64,000 nucleotides of DNA from Megaustenia siamemsis (GCA_032433765.1 JAVIAB010000051.1:82790340-82854339), one strand, 5' to 3'. Positions 11,901 through 22,356 are shown, counted from the first letter of the stretch. The notes: generated by a model not told the origin, from the sequence alone. Numbers and translations are program-made.

Positions 11901-12011
11901 ATGGAAGGCCCCGGTACCACTGCAAACGAATTAAAATCCATAATTGCTCAACCGCCCGTGCCAGCGCAATCATCCGAATTAATATCTCATCTCCGAAACA
12001 AAGAAAGGTAA
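11901..12011 (+). CDS. Candidate short coding exon, product unknown
   Basis: ATG at 11901 opens 36 codons (MEGPGTTANELKSI, then IAQPPVPAQSSELISHLRNK and ER). The frame ends at a TAA that is itself part of 'aaag|gtaact', a fair splice-donor context, so it could be a first coding exon spliced before the stop. Composition is less AT-biased than its neighbours and the reading is unbroken in the second copy (33392-33502). No domain is recognised, no acceptor-bounded partner exon was found, and the stretch is short enough to be chance. The start is the first ATG after the 28-bp array. Confidence 0.2.
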   Translation: MEGPGTTANELKSIIAQPPVPAQSSELISHLRNKER

Positions 12012-12179
12012 CTGTAGTCCACATCGTAGCAGTCTCAGCACATGCCAAAAGACATAAGGCGAAACCGCACAGAAAGTGAACACAGCCAACTGTTCCCTGT
12101 CATACGATATCATCATTCATCGTAAACAATCGGAAAATCGACATTCTAAATTGTACTGATGTAACTATTCATTCAAAAA

Positions 12180-12705
12180 TTAAATATTGTTATACACTAT
12201 CTTTACATCATTTTCTTATTACTGGGGTCTGCCAGGGTGGTGGGAACTAATTGCTATATAACTATTAAATGTAAAGGAGCGACCTGTACTTACAGAATTA
12301 ACTGTTAATTAGAGACTTCTATTTTGAGAATTATTGGTTTGAAAGAGACCTATACTAAAGAATTAAAATTCATTTTTGAGAATGTTTTCATTCATGCATG
12401 CATATCCATTCCGATAGAGGTTAGATATCATAGCCCAGCCACAACCCTCGGTCTTGTACTCTGTAACAGCTCCACCATTGATCATGTCCCCTGCTGCACC
12501 ATCAAACGACCAGTATGTTTTCCTCTCTGTCTGCCTCTATCTCACCGGCCATCTATTTTCCGTGTTGTTACTATCCCAACCCGCCTGGACTCCGCCCAGG
12601 AGGATCAATACAAAGAAATGCATATAAATAGGAAGCTGTGGTAAGCTAAGAGAAATAAAAATAACTATAGAAAAAAAAAGAAAAAAAAACGGTACGGTTA
12701 AAGCC
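12180..12705. other. Unique stretch without supported gene
   Basis: A 106-codon open frame across 12324-12644 is interrupted in the second copy by an indel ('ccaccatt' against 'ccacacatt'), has no domain and is not supported. An A-rich run sits at 12668-12690. Confidence 0.4.
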
Positions 12706-13268
12706 ATGTGCTTGTGTTGTATGTTTGTTCCTCCTGAAGGTCTTAGAGACAAAAGATCCTTCTAATTTGTGTTGTATGTTTGTTCCTCTTGAAGGTCTTA
12801 GAGACAAAAGATCCTTCTAATTTGTGTTGTATGTTTGTTCCTCTTGAAGGTCTTAGAGACAAAGATCCTTCTAATTTGTGTTGTATGTTGTTCCTCCTGA
12901 AGGTCTTAGAGACAAAAGATCCTTCTAATTTGTGTTGTATGTTTGTTCCTCCTGAAGGTTTTAGAGACAAAAGATCCTTCTAATTTGTGTTGTATGTTTG
13001 TTCCTCCTGAAGGTCTTAGAGACAAAAGATCCTTCTAATTTGTGTTGTATGTTTGTTCCTCTTGAAGGTCTTAGAGACAAAAGATCCTTCTAATTTGTGT
13101 TGTATGTTTGTTCCTCTTGAAGGTCTTAGAGACAAAAGATCCTTCTAATTTGTGTTGTATGTTTGTTCCTCCTGAAGGTCTTAGAGACAAAAGATCCTTC
13201 TAATTTGTGTTGTATGTTTGTTCCTCCTGAAGGTCTTAGAGACAAAAGATCCTTCTAATTTGTGTTGT
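12706..13268. repeat. 55-bp minisatellite, ~10 units (copy 1)
   Basis: The unit is 'tcttagagacaaaagatcct', 'tctaatttgtgttgtatgtt', then 'tgttcctcctgaagg'. Units are almost identical apart from cct/ctt and single-base losses. Short peptides such as SLRPSGGTNIQHKLEG on the minus strand are by-products of the repeat. The second copy (34202-34760) has the same unit number. Confidence 0.95.
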
Positions 13269-13359
13269 CCAGATGATACGTAAAACTTTAACCATGCCGG
13301 TTTTTTCTCTATTTTTGTGGGTTCATTTCTCCTCTCTCCACCTACAAATTTGGACAATC

Positions 13360-13710
13360 ATTTAATCATCATCATCGCGTGCCATCTCCGCAACGAAGAC
13401 TGGCTACTATGAAGCGCCATTCTGCTGTCTCTTGATTTGATGGTGCACAGTGTCATAGGCTTTGTCTGTCTTTTGATGTTACTCGTCCATGTTAGTCTTG
13501 GTCTTCCTCTGCCTCTTTTACCTTGTAATTTCCCTTCCAAGATTACATTTAGTAGGTGTTGTGTCTTTTAACATGGCCCAAAAATCTCATTTGTCTTGTT
13601 TTAATTGTATTTAGTAGTTCTCTTTTAATTTATAGTTGTTTTAAGACTTCATCGCTTGTTTCATTTCTTTCCACCCATTTCTACCTATTCTTCTAGGTAT
13701 CTTTTAATAA
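13360..13710 (-). mobile_element. LINE ORF2 3'-end remnant (family L-KRH, copy 1)
   Basis: Minus-strand reading gives RIGRNGWKEMK, then (after a break) RFLGHVKRHNNLL, VILEGKLQGKRGRGRPRLTW and an end with KSRDSRMALHSSQSS before a CATCATCATC tail. This matches the ORF2 end of RTE-like LINEs (FLGH...GKRGRGRPR). The copy at 34849 keeps RFLGHVKRH in frame, while this copy lost one base near 13557. A closer-to-complete relative is at 62770-63440, and another end lies at 50390-50530. Confidence 0.75.
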
Positions 13711-13929
13711 TTGTTGTTATTGTTCTCCTTCCTTCGTCTGTCCCATTCACTTTCTCCAGATTGGATTTCTTTACCTTCCCACGATACCTTAGTGGCCTTC
13801 TTAAAACAAGAACCTACTCCTCAACTTTTCGTTGTTATATTTCTTTGTTTACTCCTCCATTCAGTTTCATTTGTAAAGTAAGTACTTCTACCAAGAGAAT
13901 TCTTGGCGCTTCAAGAAATGTCTGTTTAT

Positions 13930-14568
13930 GAAATAATTTATTATAGGGTTATATATGTACACACACTATTAGAATTAATTTAATTGTAATTTATATTAAT
14001 ATTTTCGAAATGATATTTACATTATATTTTTGTTTAGCAGCAATGGTGGCGTACATTTATACTTTTTCAGAATGTTAATGTTGACGTACCGATGTTTTTA
14101 GAACCCTGGCACCATTTATACTCTTTTAGAAAAAATGATAGTTTATGTGTTTTTCCCTAGAGTGGTGTTAAATAGTTCTATTTTGCATAATTTTGATATC
14201 AAATTCAGAATAATGATAATTAATTCTACTTTAGAATTATTCTTGAACTTTAGTTCTACTTTAAAGTAATGACATTTAGTTACAGATCCTCGATTTTTAA
14301 TAATAATTTAATGGACCCACGAACTTTATTTCCTAAAATATATTCATATGAATTTCTTTGATTATTCTTTCCTATCAAGTTATAACAATTTTTCCGACAT
14401 ATAATTATCTAAAAGTTTAACATTTATTGATTATATAAACGTCTGTTGTATTGCATTAATGATCGTAAAAAGTACTTTTAGTTTACATAGTTTTCTGCAG
14501 ACACAAACTGACCATTTAAACAAATGTTTCATGATCATCAGTTTAGCACTGATTATCTTCCAGACTTC
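13930..14568. other. AT-rich stretch without feature
   Basis: Strongly AT-rich with scattered 'ttctactttagaat' words. No frame, RNA or element was recognised. The same sequence occurs at 35425-36061. Confidence 0.5.
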
Positions 14569-14902
14569 GGGGGCCTCGGTAGCCGAGTTGGGAAAACCAC
14601 CCGACTGGACTACCGACGTTCGGACAACCCGTGTTGGATTCCCGCTGCGAGCAGTGTGAATTGTACTCGTGGTTGAAAAAAAAAATACCCCCCCCCCCCC
14701 CCCCGGTCGACCCAGCCGTTGGCAGAAATGGGTACCAGGGTATTGCCCTGGGAAGGTGAGGAATGTCGCCTCGCATCTGAGTTTCGATGCTTGAGGCGAC
14801 ACTATACAGAAATATCCGAACATTTCTGGATAGGCGGCGAGCACATATGGGTATATACTCGCGTGCTAAGACGCCGGTTCAATTTTCGTACTTTACCTTT
14901 AT
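14569..14902 (+). mobile_element. SINE-2 (tRNA-derived), copy 1
   Basis: The head 'ggggcctcggtagccgagtt' carries a box-A-like word and 'gtgttggattcccgctg' a box-B-like word (GTGTTCGATTCCC in the 56502 copy). A linker follows with A10 and C16 homopolymers, then a body 'ggtcgacccagccgttggca', 'gggtaccagggtattgccct' and a 3' module 'cgagcacatatgggtatata', ending 'cgtactttacctttatc'. The 42-bp 3' module is single here, doubled at 49683 and expanded nine-fold at 56762. I could not see a convincing TSD for this copy. It is on the plus strand and lies directly upstream of a decayed LINE end. Confidence 0.85.
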
Positions 14903-14934
14903 CATAAAGAATTAAGCATTTCAGAATTCATTAA

Positions 14935-15140
14935 CTTCTGCTGTGTCTACAGGCGTAGGTGATTATGTATCTCCACAAATTCCTGGTATGGATATTGTTC
15001 CGTATCAGTTCAAATTTTAATCACTTTTTTTGCCAGAACCATGTTTTTGTTTTCATTCTCTGTTTATTTGTTCTATCTTCACCAAGCAACCATCTTCTCA
15101 TTGCATGACAGAAAAGATAAACAGTTGTTTCCTCCCTAGT
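14935..15140 (-). mobile_element. Highly decayed LINE 3' end
   Basis: The words 'ggcgtaggtgattatgtatc', 'tccacaa' and 'cttctcattgcatga' match, in order, the minus-strand LINE 3' end at 52200-52420. Intervening sequence is diverged. No frame remains. Confidence 0.5.
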
Positions 15141-15299
15141 AATGCGTTTCCTCTTCTTTCTTTTTTCTTCTTTTTCTTCCTGCTTCTTATTCATTTTTCT
15201 TCATTCTTCTCATTATTCTCTTCCTTCCATCTTTTTTTTCAACCCGTTCTCCTTCTTCTTCACTTTGCTTTTTAACGGATTATTGTGATACTCAAATTT

Positions 15300-15957
15300 A
15301 CGGCTCAATGCAATCGTCTTGTGCACCCCAGTTGTGTTCCGCAGATTTTTTTTGCGCACTCGTTTATATTCAAGACACTGTCGCCAATCAATGTCGCGAT
15401 CATTCTCAAACAGCAGAGATAGAATCAAGATGCAACAAATCTTGTCAAATCATCGGACAGCTATCACCACTGTTGTCCAACCAGGAAATAACTCTGGAGC
15501 AAAACGAACACTATACAATACAATCTTCATCCCAACGTTGTGCTACCAATGCCAGACCTGGACCCTAGATGCAAGAACAATAAGAATAATAACATCTACA
15601 GAGATGAAATGTGTTAGACGAACGGCAGGAAACAGTCTGAGAGATAAGATCAGGAATGAAGAACTGGAAAAAAAAGCTAGGAATAGCCCCGCCATAGAAT
15701 ATATAAGGAAACAACAGATAAAATGGTTTGGCCACGTGACAAGGCAGACAGAACAAAACACAACACAACGAGCCTTCAACAAACGTTGTGAGAACAGCAG
15801 ACGCAAGAGTCGACCACGAAAAAGATGGATCGATGGAATATTAGAAGCACTAGGAAACATAACAGCAGCAGAGGCGAACAGAAGAGCAAAAGACCGAAAA
15901 TTATATCTCCCCTCGATGCTGAAAGGCAGATGAGGAAGGAAAGAAGAAGTCGCCAAT
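15300..15957 (+). mobile_element. RTE-like LINE ORF2 C-terminus (copy 1)
   Basis: Readable residues are AEIESRCNKSCQIIGQLSPL, TLYNTIFIPTLCYQCQTWTL, EMKCVRRTAGNSLRDKIRNE, YIRKQQIKWFGHVTRQ, RAFNKRCENSRRKSRPRKRW and IDGILEALGNITAAEANRRA, ending KLYLPSMLKGR and a stop. This order is the characteristic end of RTE-type reverse transcriptases, downstream of the catalytic YADD, which is absent. Compared with the relative at 44240 (KLGIVPAIEYI), this copy has 1-bp shifts near 15500 and in the A8 run at 15668-15675. The copy at 36794 has a partly different set of shifts. After the stop comes 'gaggaaggaaagaagaag', the family's 3' tail. Confidence 0.88.
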
Positions 15958-16439
15958 CAAATTCTGCTACCCAAGATGTTCCTAACATCATTCTGTAGAG
16001 CCGTATTTCTGTTACATCTAACGATCTGCGCCAGGGAGTGAATGGAGAAACCGACATCGTTTTTTTTATTTTTTAACTAAGCAGAGATTGCGTAACATAA
16101 ATTTCCCTTTTAAGCACAAATCGTTAAATAAAAGAACACCTTTTAGAATTAAATGCTACATAAACGTCCATGATGCAGAATTAATGGTGGTTCTACTATA
16201 TTAACTTTGAAAGGATCGGCCCCTTGTGTCTGATTGTTGTCAGCGTGTCTGGTAAATCTCGGGACTAGGAGATCAAATTACAACGCGACATGGCGAATTA
16301 CGCACGTAAACAAACGCGGCGTGCAAACTGTCCTTCCACACATCCTAACACACTAGTGCCACACACACGCGCGCGACACAGACACTAGGTCGGCCTAGTC
16401 AATGTCATGCATTACCAGAGGAAAAATAAACTTTCTCTT
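15958..16439. other. Unique stretch without feature
   Basis: No gene or element was recognised. It contains a T-rich run near 16061-16074 and an ACACACACGCGCGCG patch near 16360-16375. Confidence 0.5.
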
Positions 16440-17215
16440 TTATGCTCTCGTTCTCTCTCTCATTCTTTCTGTTCCATGTTTGCTCTCTAATTCTTTGTCT
16501 CTTCCATGTTCTCTCTCTCCAATTCTCTCTCTCTTCCATGGTCTCTCTCTAATTCACTTTCTTCCATGGTCTCTTCGCTAATTCTCTTTCTCGTCCATAA
16601 TCTCTCTCTCTCATTAACTCATGTTCTCTCTCTCATTAATTCTCATGCTCTCTCTTTATTATCTCTCATGCTCTCTCTCTCTCTTCCTGGTCTCTTCGCT
16701 AATTCTCTTTCTCGTCCATGCTCTCTCTCTCATTATCTCTCATGCTCTCTTTCTCGTCCATGCTCTCTCTATTATCTCTCATGCTCTCTCTCTCTTCCAT
16801 GCTCTCTCTCTCAATCTTTCTCTCATGGTCTTTGTTGGTTCTATTTATATACAGTAGTCATGTGTGTTTGTTCTTTTCTGTCTCTTTGTTTCACTCGTTC
16901 TCTTTTCCATACTCTCATAATTTTCTCTCTTCCATGATTTCTGTCTCTCTTCCATGCTCTATCTCTAATTCTCTCCCTCTTCCATGATCTCTCATCTCTC
17001 TCTCTTCCATTCTCTCTCATTCTATATCTCTTCCATGCTTCCTCTCTTCCATGCTCTCTAATTCTCTCTCTTCCATGCTCTCTCTAATTCTCTCTATTCA
17101 TGCTCTCTCTTTTCTATGCTCTCTCTCATTCTCTCTATTGGTCTTTGTTGTTCCCTATTTACATGCAGTAGTTCTAAATGTCTGTTCTTTTCTTGACTTA
17201 GTTTCTCTCTCTCAT
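16440..17215. repeat. CT-rich degenerate minisatellite (copy 1, empty LTR site)
   Basis: Irregular units such as 'catgctctctctcattatct' and 'cttccatgctctctctctaa' repeat throughout. The word 'tctcgtccatgctctctcta' (about 16752-16771) is the uninterrupted counterpart of the solo-LTR insertion site at 38257-38260 and 39340-39343. Leucine/serine-rich open frames here are low-complexity by-products. Confidence 0.88.
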
Positions 17216-17574
17216 CAAATTCTTGTTATATGTCTGTGCACTAAGGCTGCCCCTTTTCAGAACGCTTTTTATTGACGGTTTTCCCTTTAGGTATCCTCAC
17301 ACTGCGACTTGCAAGAAAATAGAATACAGGATGACTGACGACAGCTATGTGTAGCTTTAATTAATTAGTAAAACTATATATGCCTGTGGGCTGACCGAAG
17401 CGAAAAAAGACATTATAAGGATATTTTATAGTAGGAAAAGGCACTCTGGCGAGCTATGGTAAAAAAAAAAAAAAAAAAAGCAAAATTCCTCATTTAAGGC
17501 CACGGATAGCTGAGTAAAACTATCCTAAAAACGGTGATTGGACATTACCAAATGTCACGAAATAGATGTGTTCT

Positions 17575-17830
17575 TTTTGTTATTTGCAGCTAGTCTGCGA
17601 TAAATTGCTCTTCGGTCCAACGCATCCGACTTCAGCACGACATTTTTGAGTGCCGGGTTACCTTCCCTCTTCGATCCTATTCGCTTAGCCGCGTTGGATA
17701 ATCTGTTCCCAGGAGCACTGTTGGGAGGTAGAGCATGGTCTTGATCCGCCACTCCTTTTTTATGCAGTCAGTTGTTGGTCATTGTCCGCATTCAGCTCAG
17801 TTATTGGATGGAAAACCTGGCTCCTTAATG
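17575..17830 (+). repeat. Dispersed repeat family D, copy 1
   Basis: Shared in order with 46925-47185 and 57630-57900: 'gtaccgggttaccttccctt'-type centre (here 'gtgccgggttaccttccctc'), 'cattcgacatcagcacgaca'-type upstream, and 'gagcatggtctggatcrg'-type downstream words. Length is about 250 bp. No tRNA-like head, poly-A or protein similarity is recognisable, so the class is unknown. Confidence 0.65.
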
Positions 17831-17919
17831 AAACAATGACATTTAGACAAAGAGATTTGAGGAAAGCGTCATTGATAGGAAGAAACCCCGTGAAACAAAG
17901 TCTAGATGGGCGTCATTAT

Positions 17920-18600
17920 AGGAAGAAATCAGGGAAGTAAATTTACAAGGGCGTCCTGACAGGAAGAAATCAGGGAAGCATATTTACAAGGGCGTCCTGA
18001 TAGGAAGAAATCAGGGAAGCAAATTTACAAGGGCGACCTGATAGGAAGAAATCAGGGAAGCTAATCTACAAGGGCGACCTGATAGGAAGAAATCAGGGAA
18101 GCTAATCTACAAGGGCGTCCTGATAGGAAGAAATCAGGGAAGCAAATTTACAAGGGCGACCTGATAGGAAGAAGTCAGGAAGCAAATTTACAAGGGCGAC
18201 CTGATAGGAAGAAATCAGGGAAGCTAATCTACAAGGGCGTCCTGATAGGAAGAAATCAGGGAAGCAAATTTACAAGGGCGACCTGATAGGAAGAAATCAG
18301 GGAAGCAAATCTACAAGGCGTCCTGATAGGAAGAAATCAGGGAAGCTAATCTACAAGGGCGTCCTGATAGGAAAAAAATCAGGGAAGCAAATTTACAAGG
18401 GCGACCTGATAGGAAGAAATCAGGGAAGCAAATTTACAAGGGCGACCTGATAGGAAGAAATCAGGGAAGCAAATTTACAAGGGCGACCTGATAGGAAGAA
18501 ATCAGGGAAGCAAATCTACAAGGGCGTCCGATAGGAAGAAATCAGGAAGCAAATTTACAAGGGCGACCTGATAGGAAGAAATCAGGGAAGAAATTTGGAA
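17920..18600. repeat. 41-bp minisatellite, ~16 units (copy 1)
   Basis: The unit is 'ggaagaaatcagggaagcaa', 'atttacaagggcgacctgat' and 'a'. Variants alternate caaattt/ctaatct and gacc/gtcc in a pattern shared with the second copy, which has about one unit fewer (15). Confidence 0.95.
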
Positions 18601-18737
18601 AGAAATCCAAAAATACATTCTGTTAGGAATAGAGCAGAAAACAAATGTAGCTAATAGTTTAATCAACTATGTCGGAGGTGTGCATGACATGCTAAACCTA
18701 GCTAACAATTTACCCAGAAGAAGGAAAAGCTAGACAC

Positions 18738-19300
18738 AAACTTTCTTACTATGAAAGACTCTTTTGTCTTGTAAGACAACTCTCTTACTATGAAAGACTC
18801 TTTTGTCTTGTAAGACAACTTTCTTACTATGAAAGACTCTTTTGTCTTGTAAGACAACTTTCTTACTATGAAAGACTCTTTTGTCTTGTAAGGCAACTTT
18901 CTTACTATGAAAGACTCTTTTGTCTTGTAAGACAACTTTCTTACTATGAAAGACTCTTTTGTCTTGTAAGACAACTTTCTTACTATGAAAGACTCTTTTG
19001 TCTTGTAAGACAACTTTCTTACTATGAAAGACTCTTTTTGTCTTGTAAGACAACTCTCTTACTATGAAATACTCTTTTTGTCTTGTAAGACAACTTTCTA
19101 CTATGAAAGACTCTTTTGTCTTGTAAGACAACTTTCTTACTATGAAAGACTCTTTGTCTTGTAAGACAACTCTCTTACTATGAAAGACTCTTTTGTCTTG
19201 TATGTTTGTAAGACAGCTTTCTTACTATGAAAGACTCTTTTGTCTTGTAAGACAACTCTCTTACTATGAAAGACTCTTTTGTCTTGTAAGACAACTTTCC
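18738..19300. repeat. 39-bp minisatellite, ~14 units (copy 1)
   Basis: The unit is 'gacaactttcttactatgaa' plus 'agactcttttgtcttgtaa'. As 39 is divisible by 3, the minus strand is open with a 13-residue period (KLSYKTKESFIVR). Single-base losses shift this frame between units, so I treat it as noncoding. Confidence 0.95.
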
Positions 19301-19649
19301 TAGAAGAGGTTGTGATGGCCGCAACCAGCTGCCGTGATGGAAGGCAAAGGAGAACTTAGAGTAGCAGTCCTGAGTGAATGCGCAAAGACCAAAGACAAGT
19401 GCAGTTGATCGCATGTGCAAATTATAGTGCATCGCAATCCGTTAATACGTTTACGAAAAAAAATAAGGAATGTAGGAATTAAAATGGATATCAAGCACAT
19501 TTAGTTCCATTCATCACATCTGAATTGCTCAGATCATAATGAAAACAATATTAGCGCTAACTCCAAATATGTGACGACGCTTCCCCTTTATTTAATCTTC
19601 GCAGTACATTCTCTCGTTGATCAAATTGATTGAGATTGGTTCCTATCTG

Positions 19650-19740
19650 AGGGACAAAGTGGTGTAGAGGTAAGTCTTCGACCTTTGGACTGGAAAGTCC
19701 AGTGTTTGACTCCCACCATTGGCGATGATATTTTTTTCAG
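19650..19740 (+). mobile_element. SINE-3: tRNA-like head (copy 1)
   Basis: 'gtggtgtagaggtaagtctt' has a box-A shape, 'ttggactggaaagtccagtg' could form an anticodon-like arm, and 'agtgtttgactcccacc' has a box-B shape. Spacing fits a tRNA-derived SINE head. The body is undefined, because a 42-bp VNTR starts within 60 bp. It is not a functional tRNA: there is no clean acceptor stem. Confidence 0.5.
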
Positions 19741-19796
19741 AAATCGAACTTCGTAGATTTACTTTCCCCTTGTCTCTTGTAGTGATATCGATGTGT

Positions 19797-20092
19797 AGTC
19801 CTATCGGACGGAATCGACAACAAAACAGGAGGTCCGATATGTAGTCCTATCGAATACGACAACAAAACAGGAGTCCGATATGTAGTCTATCTGAATACGA
19901 CAACAAAACAGGAGGTCCGATATGTAGTCTATCAGAAACGACAACAAAACAGGAAGTCCGATATGTAGTCCTATCTGAATACGACAACAAAACAGGAGGT
20001 CCGATATGTAGTCCTATCGAATACGACAACAAAACAGGAGGTCCGATATGTCGTCCTATCAGAATACGACAACAAAACAGGAGGTCCGATGT
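19797..20092. repeat. 42-bp VNTR, 7 units (copy 1)
   Basis: Units 'tgtagtcctatcgaatacga' plus 'caacaaaacaggaggtccga' and 'ta' repeat seven times with small indels. The corresponding place in the second copy (42326-42415) has only two units, so the locus is length-variable between the copies. Confidence 0.93.
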
Positions 20093-20590
20093 GTGTTCGC
20101 CCACGTTAAGGAACATTTTGTAGTTAAAAGTCGCTAAAAGTAGGCCAAAATGGCAGCTGTCCGGGTAAAAAAAAAATATGAAACAAAATCTACCCATACC
20201 GAAGACGGATGTGTCAGTCCGAAAGGCGCAGAAATCGCGGCTTTTCCCTGGGCTAGCGACACAACGCATCAACGCCCACTTGACTAGTGAACGCCTCGAA
20301 GAAAAGAGAGAGAATCCCATTTGCAGCATATTTTGGTATCTCCTTGACGTTCAAGGAACATACTGCCACTGAAAACAGAGACTATGCATTTTCTACAGAA
20401 AGGTTTGGTGTTATTGAGTTATTTGCGGGTCATCATCATTGCACTTCGGACATGTCCATAGGTGCTCAGATCCCCTCCTCAGCAAGTCCCGCAGTATCCA
20501 GTGACTGACGACTCCAGTTCTGTGTTGGAGACAATAATAATAAATTAATATTATTATAGAGGAAAACTTCCGAGGCGATAATTCAGGGAA

Positions 20591-20866
20591 TCATAAGATG
20601 ATTCCTTCAGTTCTGTGTTGGCTGATAAGTCTTCTTAAACGCCCACTAAGTTTCTCATTTCTGGCTGTGCCCATCTTCTTAACTCCCATCTCCATCATCT
20701 GAAGAAGTGACGTGGATCTATGTTTGTCATAGTCCTGTGCTCTTCCCACATCTCGGAGGGCATTGATGATGTCCGCCCGATCCATTGGTTGCCCGTCCTC
20801 AACGACAGCGCAGCTAGCCAACCTGTTAAACGTTTGATGGCTGGGGTGCAGTGACCAAATATGCAT
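20591..20866 (-). CDS. Candidate exon or ORF of unknown function, faint death-domain-like pattern
   Basis: A minus-strand open frame of 91 codons contains HQTFNRLASCAVV, then MDRADIINALRDVGRAQDYD, then EMGVKKMGTARNEKLSGRLR. The L/I..ALRD.GR pattern is reminiscent of the last helix of death domains; this is a weak resemblance by eye, not an identification. A possible acceptor 'actgcaccccag' on the minus strand would place the exon start near 20840. The frame is intact and essentially identical in the second copy (42918-43193). It could instead be an unrecognised transposon piece or chance. No neighbouring exon was found. Confidence 0.25.
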   Translation of the reverse strand: MHIWSLHPSHQTFNRLASCAVVEDGQPMDRADIINALRDVGRAQDYDKHRSTSLLQMMEMGVKKMGTARNEKLSGRLRRLISQHRTEGIIL

Positions 20867-20879
20867 TAAAGTGTTCAGA

Positions 20880-21284
20880 TGTATAGAAAAATATGGGCCC
20901 AGGATTATGTTCTCTTTAAGATAATGCTATGGAGGTTACCGCTTACTGTAGCTAACGTTTTTATCATAAGCTCTTTAATGATTTAATAAATTTGTAAGTT
21001 TATCCTGAATATGACATACATATTATTCTGACTGTGGTATGATTAAGTACTCGATTACATCTACCCTAATATCAGGTAAATAAGGAAAAATTGGATGTCT
21101 GTAAGGCTATGACCATTTAGTAAGATATTGTACAACAGAACTGAAATCAGTCTGACAACTTAGTTTGAATGAGTGATCGTAACAGAGGACAAGAATTAAT
21201 GTGAAAGTAACAGGCTATTAGGGAAGGTGAGACAGCGATAAAGGAAACATGTCACGTAACTAACATTTTATGTTACTTTATTAC
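20880..21284. other. Unique AT-rich stretch without feature
   Basis: Only short frames, with no RNA or element signature on either strand. It recurs at 43205-43612. Confidence 0.5.
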
Positions 21285-21780
21285 TATAAAGAAAAGAACA
21301 GCTGAAATATATTTAACAACTGGGAAAATTGAGGGACAAAGAGATAGAGGGATGCAAAGAGAAAAAAATGGGAGCCGCGATAGCTCAGTGGTTAGTGAAC
21401 TGGACTACAAAGGACAAGAGGTAGGATTCGATCCCAACCGACGGCTTCCGGGTTCACCCAGCCTTTAATGGGTACCGGATTTTTTTCTGGGAAAGTAAAG
21501 CGGCACGGGCGTAATACCGACCACATTACCCCAAAAATCATGTGCCGAAGGTCTGTAAAATTTATGGTCACTAACACCATATTCCCTATACGCCACTTGG
21601 CGTGACGGGGGGTACTTTACTTCTTACTTTTTTAAAGAGAAAAAATACCAGACAGCTTAAGAGAATGGCTTGGCAGAAGGTCAACAACAGAAATGATAAA
21701 TAACTGTCGAGATCGAAGTTGTGGAGAGACATGATCACCTACGCCAGCAGGCCCGGTACTGATGATGATGATTATGGTTA
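21285..21780 (+). mobile_element. LINE remnant (family L-GAT) split by a SINE-1 insertion, copy 1
   Basis: The left part 'aagaacagctgaaatatatt' to 'agagggatgcaaagag' and the right part 'ataccagacagcttaagaga' to 'cgatcacctacgccagcagg'-type end align with the uninterrupted sequences at 9900-10127 and 31420-31620. Between them sits SINE-1 (21370-21633). The LINE ends with a GATGATGATGATT tail. No reading frame survives. Confidence 0.8.
21370..21633 (+). mobile_element. SINE-1 nested in LINE, with ~13-bp TSD (copy 1)
   Basis: The plus-strand copy starts 'gggagccgcgatagctcagt', with box A 'gctcagtggttag' and box B 'gattcgatccc', and ends 'tactttacttcttacttttt'. Flanking direct repeats 'aaagagaaaaaaat' (21356-21369) and 'aaagagaaaaaat' (21634-21646) are the duplicated LINE target. 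It post-dates the host LINE insertion. Confidence 0.9.
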
Positions 21781-21911
21781 CTATAAAGATCTCAAAAACC
21801 TGGCACCCACATGTCGTGTTATGCTGTTCTGCTGCTTTGCTTAAAAATGTTGCTGTAGCAACGAGTTATGATGCTAGTCACACACTTAAATATACACATA
21901 TCAAATGTTAT

Positions 21912-22356
21912 GTAAGTATCTTCATCCCAACGTTGTGCTACCAATGCCAGACCTGGACCCTAGATAGATACAAGAACAATAAGAAAAATAACCTCTACAG
22001 AGAGGAAATGTGTTAGACGAATGACAGGAAACAGTCTGAGAGACAAGATCAGAAATGAAGAACTGAGAAAAAAAGCTAGGAATAGTCCCCGCCATAGAAT
22101 ATATAAGGAAACAACAGATAAATGGTTTGGCCACGTGACAAGGCAGAAAGGACAAAACACAACACAACGAGCCTTCAGCAATTGTTGCGAGAACACCAGA
22201 CCCAAGGATCGACCACGAAAATGATGGGTCGATGGAATATTAGAAACACTAGGAAACATAGCAGCAGCAGAGGCGAACAGAAGAGCAAAAGACCACAAAT
22301 TGTATCTCCCCTCGACGCTGAAAGGCAGATGAGGAAGGACAGAAGAAGAAGAAAAG
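21912..22356 (+). mobile_element. RTE-like LINE ORF2 C-terminus, second fragment (copy 1)
   Basis: Residues IFIPTLCYQCQTWTLD, RKCVRRMTGNSLRDKIRNEE, then shifted pieces towards FGHVTRQKGQNTTQRAF and a terminal KLYLPSTLKGR equivalent. Compared with 44240, this copy has an extra 'atag' ('tagatagatac') and an extra A in the A-run. It also carries a stop in place of Lys-Arg-Trp ('cgaaaatgatgggtc'). It is 5' truncated more severely than the fragment at 15300 and ends 'agaagaagaagaaaag'. Confidence 0.85.

Noticed and set aside
12324..12644. 106-codon open frame
   Set aside because: Broken in the second copy by an indel, no domain, no splice context.
16506..17275. Leucine/serine-rich membrane-protein-like frames
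   Set aside because: They are translations of CT-rich repeats and are not conserved in frame between copies.
18702..19131. KTKESFIVRKLSY repeat proteins on the minus strand
   Set aside because: 39-bp tandem units give a periodic peptide. 1-bp losses move the frame between units, with no conservation pressure visible.
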